From: Paraphoma chrysanthemicola
Taxonomy: Eukaryota > Ascomycota > Dothideomycetes > Pleosporales > Phaeosphaeriaceae
Length of the DNA: 64,000 nt
Assembly (NCBI GenBank): GCA_020744225.1
Contig: JAGMWG010000014.1
Span: forward strand, 124,001 to 188,000
Reading direction: 5' to 3'
Notes under the pieces: model-generated
What the model was told of the DNA's origin: nothing
Seen by the model: only the letters and a program-made list of their open reading frames with translations
Database searches by the model: none
Shown: positions 50,538 through 62,409 of the stretch, piece after piece
Position numbering within the stretch: the stretch's first letter is position 1
How the letters are laid out: every line of letters starts with the position of its first letter
Translations under genes and position numbers: made by a program

Positions 50538-53238
50538 AGACTGCGAGCATCGTCAAAGCGACTTGTAGACTTCCGAACAACGTAGTAGAATTAAACATAC
50601 TTTGACTCGACGTTGCTTCATTTCGGTCCGATCGTGGTTCGCGCTAGATTACACATATGTATAAATCCCTCCACGACTCGGTCCTATTGTCGACTTCATT
50701 CTGCTAACGACCAGGATCACGGGAAGACGTCAATCGGACCGTTCTTGCCTCCATGCATTCAAAGACCATCAGGTCCTGTAAATGTGTAAGACCCAAACGC
50801 TTTGTTCGACAGTGGAGCTAAAACGACCAGCGCTCACGACAAGAGATCGCGACACATGAAATCCAGATCATCTCACCACTTCGATGCCATCGATGTGATT
50901 AGTGAACAATCGTTACTGAGTCATGTATAAATACGGGACGTTCCTCAGTAATTCTTCTTTATCACGAAAATTCACATGGACTCGAAAATAATCGGTTCAC
51001 CCGCTATGGTCTTTCTCCTTGCCCAAAAGTGGGGTCAAACAGTCAGACCCGACTTATGTAGTCTTCCTGCACCAAAAGATGACCTCGCAACAAATCATGT
51101 CCTCGTACGAAGATGCGCTCGGAAACTAGAGACAGGAACAAGGCATGTTTGCTCAATTGTCAATAAATCTAGACCTTTTCGAGCAAATTTTCGAGTCGAA
51201 AAAGAGATAATTGCATTACGTAAGCTCTGAAATCTGTCAAGAATCACGGAAACGTCCTGGACAAGTTCAGTGACTTCTTCGATCTGTATATAAAGCGTCG
51301 ATACCACGAGGCTTCATTGCCAACTCGCGCTACAATATACAGTTCGGAAATTCACTTTCCGATCACAACATGTACTCCCACAGTTTCAAAAGAGCAACTG
51401 AACCAGGAAATGCGCGGGGATCGATTAGAGATATGCGCGTTCCTCAAAGTTGTGTATCAGAATGCTTTATGTGCGTCTCGAAATCGTAAATCGCAACTCT
51501 TTCCTGTGCACGATCTCGTCAAGAACGATTGCCCGTGTAGAATTATCTTTTGCGTTGCTCAATCTTATTCCTTCATTGTTTATTTTGTGTGAGTGTACTA
51601 GTAGTTTTATTAAGTCCCAAGTCCCAAATCCCAAGTGCTTACTTCAACCCTCTTCCGTCAACGCCAGTTCTATCTCCCAACAGAATTTGAAGAATCAACA
51701 AGATTCGAGATGTGCGCCTCGTCGTTTCCCAAAAATACACCATCCTTCCCATCACCATGTAACGCGACGTTACCTAGCCTTTTCGTCTATTTTCAACATG
51801 CAATCCTAGCATAGTGCGCTTGGTGCATATTAGTGATATGATATCTATCGACTCTCATCGCGCAAAGTAAAAGAACAGGATTTGCATGGACCATTTTGAA
51901 GCATCAAAGTACTAAGAAAACTGCTCAAGTCCCGCCTTCGTGTTCTACCCCTAACAATTTCGACCTGCGCCCACCTTCATCCTGATTTCCGCCACTTGCG
52001 CCACTTCCTAGCTCGATATTCAGGTATATAAACTCTCTCGGACCCATTCAACCTTTCATCAATCCACCACTCTTCCTCCTTGGAGTATTTCGAGAAAGCC
52101 GTATCGACTACCATATGTGCTCTTTCCAAAATTCGTCAAGGGTAAATGTATGTCTCGCGCTTTCTACTTCTCTTTAATCCCCGATGAGAAGGGAAATGAA
52201 ATGGTCATGAATTCTGCCCATGTCCAATTCCTCGCCTTCCTTCCAATATCTCTGCCGCATACCTGCGCCCACTGTGTTTTTGCTTCACACAAACCGCACA
52301 ATAACCTTCGACTCCAGTTCATATTTCCAGCACGTCTCGATTGAGAAAATGAACCGGCACTATATTGGCCTTATATCTCCTTCTCGTTAGTGGTTTTGCT
52401 CTCAATCGACTTGGCAAAGTATACGCGGACGTATAAATACTGTCTCTGCTCCTGGTCTATCTTCACACACCTTGCTTGATCTTCGTCTAAAAGACAGGAA
52501 GGCAATGATGATGCGCTCGTCGTCTCTTGCCAAAACAACAAACAAGAGTCCTCATGTTCCTCGCGTGCACAAAAAGCAACAACGAAAACTACGCATGATT
52601 TGGGAGTCGAAGCTACACATAGCTCGTACCTTCCAAAACCAGCAAAGCCAAACCCCCTGTCTTCCCTTTTCTTTGAGTCATACAATTTCTTTCTTCTGCC
52701 CATGGAATGGCCCAACCAACGAAAGTATGCATGTTTACAAATGGTCGACTTCCGTAGGTCGACCAGACAACTCCGAGCACGTGCTGGTCGCTCGTTTAAG
52801 CTTTCATCAAACAGCTACAATGAACATAGGCAAAAACAATCAAATTATCAATGCAATGATGCGCAGGTGTAAGGCACCCCAATAACGATTTAGCCACGAA
52901 TAGCCAATATGTTCTCGGTGTAATAATGTGTACACGCACTAGCTTACACTCCCCGCCGTATTCATGTACATTAGCAAGCAAGCAAGCAAGCCCAACCAAC
53001 GCCATGCTAAGCCAGACCAGACCAGCCCGTTCCAGGTCGGGCAGGCCAGATGCAGGACATGATATGCTACCATGTTTCGTACCGTGACACCTTGCAATGT
53101 CGTCCCGTCGCGCGTAGAAAACCGTACCGAGCCAATAATGTCCAGCTCAGAAAACGCCAGAAACACCGTTACGCCATCGAAAAACAATTCCCAGCAACCA
53201 CGGCGCGACAGATGACCTGACATGACAGTCAGGATCAC
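50538..53238. other. 2.7 kb A+T-rich gene-free stretch
   Basis: Between the P450 and the 3' end of Mot1, this is the most A+T-rich long interval here. Short simple repeats are visible: three AAGTCCC-type units near 51616-51640, and four GCAA units near 52975-52990 followed by CCAGACCAGACCAG near 53015. Only short frames are seen and none is accepted. Leader-like C/T-rich stretches near 51960-52110 hint at a transcribed non-coding region, but no RNA can be named. Confidence 0.4.
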
Positions 53239-56200
53239 TTACGTCTTCATCTTGCCCAAGAAGCCATCAAGGTCAAACTCTTCCTCATACTGCCTCTCAT
53301 CCCACAACTCGCCCAACTCATCCAAGAAGCCCTTCTTGCCCTTCTCGCGCAACGCGCCCGTTGCATCTACAGCATCGTTCTCGTCAATTCTTTCGACGTC
53401 GTCTTTGGCATTGCTCGGCGGCGGTGGTAGCGCAGCAGGGTCGTTGCTGTCAGCGGAAACATTGAAGAGATCGAGGATTTGGTCTGTTTGCATGGATCCG
53501 AGACCAGCATTTTGTTGGTTGACAACGGTGCTGGCAACGTCGATCTTGAAGCGTTGGAGACTAGTTGAGAAGTTAGTACGCGAAGACTTGGTATTGGGAA
53601 TAGGGTGGAGGTGGACTTACTTCAAGATCTTTTCTTCAAGGGTACCGCGCGTGACGATGCGATAGACGTTGACGACCTTCTTTTGACCGATGCGATGAGC
53701 GCGATCCATGGCTTGGATATCCTTTTGCGGGTTCCAGTCGTGTTCGACGAAAATGACGGTATCGGCACCAGTCAAATTGAGACCGAGACCGCCGACGCTG
53801 GTGGTGAGGAGGAGGACGTCGTAGGATGGATCTGAGTTGAATTTGTTGACAATGTCCTGGCGCTTTGACGCCTCGACGCTGCCGTCAAGACGCATGAATT
53901 GTACGCTCGGCAGCATTTTCTGCAGCACTGTCGTTTGAACCATGTCGAGCATTTCCTTCATCTGACAAAAAATGAGGGCGCGATGTTGCGAGACTGCCTC
54001 CGGGAGATCGCCCACAGGCCCCGACTGGGAAGATGCAGCATCTGCAGCACCGATGCCGCAGTCGACCAAGAGGTCCTTGAGCGCTCCAAGCTTGGGCGCG
54101 TGGACAATATCATCGATGGTGGTATTGTTCTTCTTGAGGAACTGTTGCGTAGGCTCATATGCCTTGTTTGTGGGACCCTTGACAACGAGTGCGGGCGAGT
54201 TGCACAGCTTCTTCATGTACTGTAGAGCCTGGAAGATATGCTGCTTGCTCTCGCGATCGGCATTACCGGCCTTAGCCTGAATTTCCTGGCCTTGTCTCCT
54301 GGTGAAGTCGTCAAAGAGATTACGCTGGAGCTCGGAAAGGTCGCAGTAATAGTTTTGCAGAATCTTCGGCGGTAGATCGTCTAACACTTCCTCTTTAAGG
54401 CGCCGGAGGAGGAAGGGCAAGACTTGCTTGTGCAGGGCTTCAATAGCAAGTGCGCCGCGTTCTTGCTCCTTCGACGAGGACTTGGCGAACCGCGAGGCTG
54501 CAATCGGCTTTGCGAAGCGCTCCTGGAAGACCTTTTCGGAACCAAGGAAGCCTGGCATGAGGAAGTCAAAGAGCGACCACAGCTCCAGAACATTATTCTG
54601 GATGGGCGTTCCAGAAAGGATGAGACGATGGTTCGACTGGAAGTTCTTGACGGCCTGGCTGGTCTTCGACTTCGAGTTTTTGATAAGATGGCCTTCATCC
54701 AGTACGCAGTAGTTCCAGTTGATGGGTTTCAGAATGTCCATATCATTTCTGCAGATGTCGTAAGATGTGATGACAATGTCCACCTTGTCGAGCTGATTCC
54801 TGTACTGCCCACGAATTGGAGGCGAGCCAACGTAGGCTACAGAGCTGAGGAATGGAGCGTATTGTCGAATCTCCTGCTGCCAATGGCCAGACAGGGTAGG
54901 CGGGCAGACGATTAGCGATGGCAAGCGTCGGAAATTCGGATCGCCAGACTTCTCGAACTCTTCCGCACGGAGGTGATGATCGCTAGCAACCATGCAAAGT
55001 GTCTGAAGGGTCTTACCAAGACCCATGTCGTCGCAGAGAATACCGTGCAAGTTGTAACGGTTGAGAAACGCAAGCCAGTTGACTCCGTCTTGCTGATACG
55101 AGCGAAGTGTCGCCTTGATACCGACAGGAATCTCGAAGGCCTCCACCTTCTTTGCGTCAAGCATCTGTGCAACAAACTTGCGTTCGCGATCTCGTCCCTT
55201 AAGCAGCGACTCTGGTAGACCAGGTGGGTCAGGAATACCAGATTCAAGTGGCACAAGCTTGACGAGTGTCGCAAAGCTGGTGGTCGCGAGAAGCCGGACA
55301 TCATTGTCGGAGTCACTCATCCGGCCAAGAACGGGTGTGATGAGGAAGATCACATAGGGCAGAATGGCATCTTCCATGACGTGAATGAGGTGGTAGATGC
55401 ACTCAATGGCTCCTTGCCGCCCGTGCACGTTGCCTCCATCACCGATGGTCGGAAGGACGCTCTCGACGAGCATCGTGACACCCTCGACAGACATGACGCT
55501 ACAGATTGTCGCAAAGCACTTGGCCGCAACGTAGCGGAGAACATAGAGTCGACTTTGTAGTGCCTTCGCGATCAACGGAAGCAAGTCTTTGACGAAACCA
55601 CGAACGTCGGGATGCAAGCTGCCGACTAGAGCTCGGAGTGTTGAAAATGCGTCAACAACCTCCTGGCCGAACACTCCGTCTTCGCTAAAGATCTTCGCCG
55701 GGAGCTCCGCTTCGGTAAAGGCTTCTCGTATAGGCCGTTCGATCAGGTCTTTAAGTATTGGTACTTTCTCAAAGACTTGGGCACCAAAGCTCTCGACGAC
55801 TTGCTCGAGACCCTCACGTGCACCTCGTTTAGTGATACGAGCGGCCTTGGACTCTTCGGCGAATTTGGCGGCGTCAGGGTGGTCGCGGACATCTTCATCC
55901 TTCTTAAGCGTCAAGATGCCGGTCTCGACATGAGCTTGCGCCAAGAATTCTGGGGTTTCCGCTGTCTCCATGCAGTAGAATTTGACGAGGTTGCCAACCA
56001 CCTTGTTGACGACACCAGATCGGTTCGCGTTGACGAGATAGACAATGTAGCCTGCCACCGCTGCAGCGGAACGCTTTTGCAGTTCCAAATTCTCTTCCTT
56101 CTTGACGCTGTCCATCATGGCCTTGATGGGCGGTGAAGGCTTCTTGGGTGGCGAGTTGAGCCAGACCAGAGCACCAGCCGCCGCAGCCTTGATGCGAATA

Positions 56201-59200
56201 TCTCGCTCTTCCTTGATGTCCTTGGCTTCCTGGAGACTAGACTCGACCTCCTTTCGTGTCGTGTCCAGATTAGCAGCGGCAACCATCCGGGCTGAGGGTG
56301 TCATGGCCTTCTTCAGCTTCTCGTATTGAGTAGTGAGCAGCTTCTCTGCGTCTGCGACGCCAAACGCATATTGGCTCGCGGCTGGATCGCCTTGTACCAC
56401 GACGGCAAGATTTGGCAGGTTTTGTACATGCGCGTCGCGGAAAATGTTGATCAGAGCATAGCATTGCGTTCGAACGATCTGCAGCTTCGGAACAAGATCC
56501 TCGTACGCTACAGGTCGCTCTCCTTCAACTATCGGGAGTAGAGCTTGCGCAAAGGCCTCACCTAAGCTGTCTTTGGCCTTGATTGCCTTTCCAAACTCCT
56601 CGATGACAATTGCACCTGTCAGCTGGGTCGACGAGTGCGATGAAGAAAGAGCCGGTAGGAGTCGACTCTGGAATGTCTGCTGACGATTCGCCTCTGGCCA
56701 GGCGCCCATGGCTTTACCCAGAGCATGCGCGGCGGATGTTCGCGAACGGATCATGACGTCGGCACCAATGAGTTCCAGGTCACCGCTGATCATGTGTCCG
56801 TCGACATTGTGGGACATGACGGCTGGTGTGGGTGTCATCATATCCTCTTTGCCATGTCGGGACTTCTTGCGTTTCTTCATAGCTGGTTCGCCGCCGCCCG
56901 GTGGAGTTGATCGGCGGCTTGTCATCTGATTTGGCGGAGGGCCCATGACTTGGCCAGATGGTCGTATGAGGAGCGACATATCCATAGTTATCGGGTGACG
57001 AGAAATACCAATGGGAGTAAGGGTGAGGGGTACAATGTTGTCGAGGACCGGCTCCAAGTGGATCGGCAATTGATCACCAAGAGATTCTACGACAGCAGTC
57101 CAGAGCTGTATTGAGAGCTTCAAGACGCCGTCATTGCGCTCGAGCAAGATGTTTTGGAAGATTAGCTGCAATGCCTTGCTGTCTATCCATCCGTCGGAGT
57201 CTTCGCTTTGGATGTTGAGGAAGGTGATGAGAGCGCGGACGACAGCCGCACGGACACTAGTAATGGTGTGTCTCAAGAACGGGAAGAGGCGAGGTACGAG
57301 TTCGTGGAAGGATTGAGAAGGATCGGTCCGAGCATTTGCACGCATAGCCTCCAGCACTTGGGGAAAGCTGCATAGCTTGGCCAACAGATCCATGATAAAA
57401 CCGGTGCTGGCGCTGAGATCATCCTGTAAGCTGGACAAACATGCCCAGACTTGGTTCATGAGGACTTCTAGCGCCTTCGGTCGCATCTCGACAAACTCCT
57501 TGGCTACAGGAATCAAGGTTGCGGCGCTGATTGCCCTGACATCGTCGTCAAAGTCTCCGAGACCCTTGATGACAGCAGCAAGCACGCCGTCCATGAGGTC
57601 GCCGTCCTGAAGAAGCAAATCATTCCGGACAGCCACGAGGTAGCGCAGACCGATCATGCCGCCTTGACACACTGGCCAGCCCGCGTTGTCACACTGGGGC
57701 AGGTCATTCTGTATAATGAGGCGTTGTAGGACTTTGAATGTGGCGAGCACATTCTCGGGCGAAAGATATTGCAGCACAGATCCAAGGGCCTGTCCCGCTG
57801 TTTCTTTGATGGGTGCGACAGCGTTGTCGGAGGTGTAATCGGCAAAGCGGTCGAGGATCAGCACACAGCATATGCGACACACCAGGTCGTTGAGCCACTT
57901 CTGGTTTGCTATGTCGTTCTCAGCGCGCGATATGCCTGCCCGTCGGCCAGCACCACCGCCGTGCACACGGAGAATTTCTCTAATGCCCATGGCTGCGCCG
58001 TGGCGCGTCTCCCAGGTCTGATCGAAAAGCTCGACAGACAGGTATTCGCAGACCTTCTTGAATGGCCAGTTGACACCTTCTGCTTCTTCTTCCGTCTGAA
58101 ATTCGGACTTGTCGGGTACTTGTTCGCCTTTGAATTCCTTGACGAGTTTCTCGTCCTCGTCGACTTCAGCCCCGTTACGGCCAAGAGCGAAGTAGTCGTC
58201 GACACCGTTGTTGATGTCGTCGCCATTCTCTGACTTTTCCATTTTGAGCGGGACAGGATGTGCGCGAGCAGGGGTTTGCGCGGCATCACCTTGCGAGTCC
58301 TTCCGCGGACCACTGAAGTCAACGATTTGCACCTTGCTGAAGCCTCCCTGTGCTGCCTTCTTCTTCTTCCGTTTCATGGCATTTTCTTGACGTTTGCTGA
58401 GTGCCTTTTCACCGTTTGGTGTTGCAGCTGGTGGTGATGACGCGGTGTTCATGGTGTCCGACCTTGAAACGCTCGTGTCGATGCGGTGTATGGCGGGTGT
58501 TTGACGCCCCGGTGTCTGCACAACTGGCTCCTCCATGGGGAGTGATACCTCTTCGATATACAGACCCTCAAAGCCTAGCCGTTTGAAGAGCGTGTCTTTT
58601 TGGTAGGCGATGCGCTCGTTAGTGTCCATGGCTGCGAGCTTCAGGTCGTGGTCTTTGCTACCACTAGCAACAAGCTTGTGGCCAAATTTGAGGATGGAAG
58701 CCAAGTCGAGTGTAGCCAGGTCTAGTCGGTCACTGAGTGGCGATATCACACCGTTGCCATTCTCTTCCTTCTCTTCCTTTTTGACGAGAGCGCCGTTGCT
58801 TTCCTCGGCTTTGACGTGACCATTGCTTTCTGACTTGACTTCCTCCTTGAGAGGATCATCTTCGGCGTTGGGATCGAACTTCTCAGCGTTGGCAACGATG
58901 CCACCAACAGCCTTGGCGGCAGCCACCCGAGTTTCCCAGCTCTTTGATCGTAAGTAGGGAATGACTCGCGTGAGAAGGTTAAATAGTTCATCCGGATGTT
59001 GTTTTTGGACGTCGGCTAGTTGATCGGCTGCTGTGCTACGGATCAACGCTGTGCTGCCCGTCTCGAGAAGCCTTGGCGAAGTTAGCACTGATGATTCTTG
59101 GTGAGGTTTGTCGTCAAGAGGCCAAGCAAAGGTAGACAAGCACAATGACGTTGCATCGTCGCTTGCAATTGTCGTTTGTGTATAGTACCATGGTACAGTC

Positions 59201-59298
59201 AAGGATGCACTTACGTTACGAGACGGTCCAATCTCGTGGCACTATCAGCGCGTTAGCGGCCTCATCAATAACGCACATGCAACGGCGACATACCTCAT
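53239..59298 (-). CDS. MOT1: Mot1/BTAF1, TBP-displacing Swi2/Snf2 ATPase, four coding exons
   Basis: The protein uses ATP to remove TATA-binding protein from DNA. Exons 59298-59294 (5 nt), 59241-59215 (27 nt), 59071-53621 and 53560-53239 give 1934 residues. The two tiny first exons restore the conserved start M-SATRLDRLV-T-LLETGSTAL; the last intron restores EEKIL-N-LQRFKIDVAST. The N-terminal 1250 residues are HEAT-repeat helices that grip TBP (for example WETRHGAAMGIREILRVHGG and FDDDVRAISAATLIPVAKEF). The Swi2/Snf2 motor follows: Walker A DDMGLGKTLQTL at about 1358, DEGH box VLDEGHLIKNSKSK at about 1470, SGTPIQNNVLELWSLFDFLM, and helicase C motifs with RAHRIGQKKVVNVYR. The tail FDLDGFLGKMKT is also family-like. 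Yeast Mot1 is 1867 residues. The family assignment is secure. Confidence 0.96.
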
Positions 59299-62200
59299 TT
59301 TGGCGGCGATTTGAGTGTCGCGCGAGCCGTGGGGCTCAACCGGGGATTATTATAAATTACAAGAGGCCGTAGGCTGGGCCATCGAATGCACTGGGAGTAG
59401 GCTGTCCCGTGGGTGTGCAGGTGCGCCAGATGCGCAGGATCACGTGATGGGTGGTGGTGATTCGAATCCGCCCCGATGCGTCGGCATGTGGACAGCGGGC
59501 CCCTCCAGCATATGAGAACAACCAACATTAAATACAAGCCTGCCTCGCGTTCCCACGATGCAGCGCGCCTTACCGCTTCGGGCGCTAGCGGCAACGCTTG
59601 GGCCTCCCGCACCGTTTCAGGAGTCAAATTTTTGTAAGCTCCCAGAGCGGCCGAACCACTGCTACGCGTCGGAAATCTATCATGAGCAGCTCATTGCATT
59701 ATTTGCGCCCCAGATATATATCTTGTTGCATCTACTGAGAGTGTGGCTGGGCGCAGGCGCATCATCGCGACTTCCTTCTTTGATGTTGCGACTGGCGCCT
59801 TCCAGGCTGGCCTTTCCGGCGACTGGCGCTAGTCCGCATCCATCACCGCCTCCAGAACGCGGTCGTTCTTGCCAACTCTGATTGCGCGCACACTCATCAT
59901 CCATCGCCATGAACTCCATCACACTGTGCGCATGCGAACCGCTTCGCCGTCTGCTTTGATCGCTCTAGGCAGTCAGCTAGAGGACACGTCACACGCAACA
60001 AGAGCCCCGCGCCCTCGACTTTCCGGTGTCCATGTTCCTAGGCTACCGTTCTGACAGCCAGCCATACGCTCTGCACCAATCGTGGCGCATAAGGCTGGCC
60101 CTGGCCTTGACCATCTGCTACCAGAGCAAACAAACAGCGCCACACGGTCGCCCCTCGCCCTCGATCGCAACTGTTGGTTCATCGGTGCGGCACGGAACAC
60201 AGATATTGCTCATCGAGTGCACGGCGCCCGGATGCACCGGACGGACCTCCGCGTGGTGTCGTGTCGTGAGCGCGTTGTGAACAGGCTCTCGCTTGGCCTG
60301 TGATTTCCCATGATCGACGTGCGGCTGCAGCTAGCGGTCCATGCGCCTGGATATCACCGTTTGATGATTATGATGAACCGAGCACACTCTGTGACTTCAG
60401 CTTCGCACGTTGCCATCGTCTGCCAGTTGATGGTACTCTTGCCGGTCGAGATGATCATTGGGTTTCGTTACCCTTGCTCGATACGTCCTATGGTTGCGCG
60501 CACGTTTGTCGAGTTCATGCGCTAAGATAATCTCACACTACAAACGCCGAGCTTTAAGCCGACCACGAAGTCGTCGTGAACTGGAAAGTTACGCTGTCAA
60601 TAGTGCAATCCCAATATTGCGCTCTTGATATTGTCATTACGGGTTTCCCTTGAAACCAAACACAGTCTGTTGCCAGCTATGAGAAACAGCCTGCGTAGCA
60701 AGTAGCAAGGATCGTGCGCATATTCGTGTTCGTGGAAGTGTGAGGCTGCCTCAGCATTTGGCCGGACGCCTATTGCGCGTTGCTCAATCTCGGTTCCAGA
60801 CACACCGAGAACGTGTCGCACGCGGCGCAATAGTCGTATCGCACTCTACTTGAATTTGTATGGCTGAGTCTCGAATGGGCCTTCCCCTCCGCAAACCACT
60901 TTCCAGTCGTCTTGCACTCAAGCTACCGCTATCGTGGCATGATGCTCTTCATCTAGCCGACGCGCAATATAAGGGATGTCCGGGCATTCTTCGTCGCAAA
61001 GAAGCAAGATGAGCTGTCTCCTCCTCGTGCGCCAGGTTCGCACAAGCCGCAGAGGCCATTCGATGTTGTAAAGAATGAAAGCCGACAGAACTCCATAGGC
61101 AAAATTCTATCCTTCAGGACTGACAGCAGAGGCTGAGCAAGTCTGAAGCATGCCATAACCTCAGAAAAATATGAGTTTGTGTGTTCGTCCGGTAGAGGAA
61201 TTTGCCGATGAGAATATCGAACTTTTGATCAAATCCCTCATAGATATGCTTTCCCTGCAGGGAGGCTTACCTTTCAGAATTCCTGTCGGGGCAAGGTGTC
61301 GTGGTTAGCTCCCATAATGCTGCTGTCTGTTCGATGAAATGGACGAAGTCGGTCACTGTTCTTTCCCAACTTGCTACTGCCGCAGCAAATTCCGACGTTA
61401 AGCACTATTTTCACCCAGCGTCATGTTTGACACCTCTGAGATCCAGGGCTGTGTTCGGGAAAGCGCGCTCATCAGACGTTGAAAACTTAGTCACTCCTCG
61501 AGATACTCGACAACAAAGTGGATAATCCCAATACGACATGTCTGCATACAGAACGTATGTTCAATCTTTGCAGATACACGATACGTAGGTTCTTTCTGCC
61601 ACGGTGACGCTTCGGAATCTCCGTGAAGCTGTGTACGGTGAAGTTGCAGAGCATGGTCATCGCCGTCGGATGCGAACTTTAGGGTCCAAGATGGTACGAG
61701 TCCGCCGAAGCATTTTCGCGGGACGCGCTGTCCTTCTGCAGGACGGCGTGTGCGCCATTGGTAAATCCAGCATGTGGCAGACGCCCCGCTGTAAATCAAC
61801 CAAAGGGCGGCTACAATCCTCTTCGCGCTCAATGCGCGGGTATGTTGTGGTGAACATTGTCGACAGGAGTTGACGATGTATGGAAGAACAAGCGCAGTCG
61901 AGGCTCTAAAGCGCGCCATGGCCTTTGCGACGAGCTCGAGCCGTGCACAACTCTCCTTCTTTCCCTGCTTATATGCCTCCGACATGAGCGCCAATTCACT
62001 GTGAGGTCCTGAAAGCTTTCCCACTTGATGCGAACATTTTGTGACACGGCTTGTCGAGCCGCAGCGCGCATCGGGCATTCACTCGCCACCTTCTCATTCA
62101 TCAGTGACGCACTCTTCACTCGATAAGAACACTGTTCCAATCTTGTTTGCCCCTTTCTTCTTCCTTTGACACAGAGAAGCACAGGATTGTCTCGTCAAGA

Positions 62201-62409
62201 CACGAGCAGTACCGAGTGTAAAAGACGCACGTGTAGACGACCCAGAATGCCCATTGCTCTTACTGGATCTTCAATCTTGTTGGTCATTTGTAGAGCCATC
62301 GTGGTTTGGTGCCGTTCCGGCTTGCGACGGTGCCGCTTACGCACCAGGGCGGATATTGCATATTGACCATCACGATGACAGTGTTGTCTAGAGATGGGAA
62401 CTGCTTGCC
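59299..62409. other. 3.1 kb gene-free stretch
   Basis: The first few hundred bases are the Mot1 promoter/leader. A 107-codon ATG frame at 59558-59881 and a 195-codon minus-strand frame near 61491-62078 exist, but neither shows a domain, leader or coherent composition, so I leave them out. Nothing else is recognised. Confidence 0.4.

Noticed and set aside
59440..59490. GATTCGAATCC, resembling a tRNA T-loop
   Set aside because: The loop would have ten bases and no other tRNA arms fit around it.
59558..59881. 107-codon frame starting MQRALPLRALAATLG, which resembles a mitochondrial presequence
   Set aside because: The frame loses coherence after about 25 residues and no mitochondrial protein follows in any frame. 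A 5' gene remnant is conceivable but unsupported.
61491..62078. 195-codon minus-strand frame
   Set aside because: No domain, signal peptide or biased codon pattern, and no leader-like upstream region. Possible by chance in a 3 kb gene-free stretch, though not excluded.
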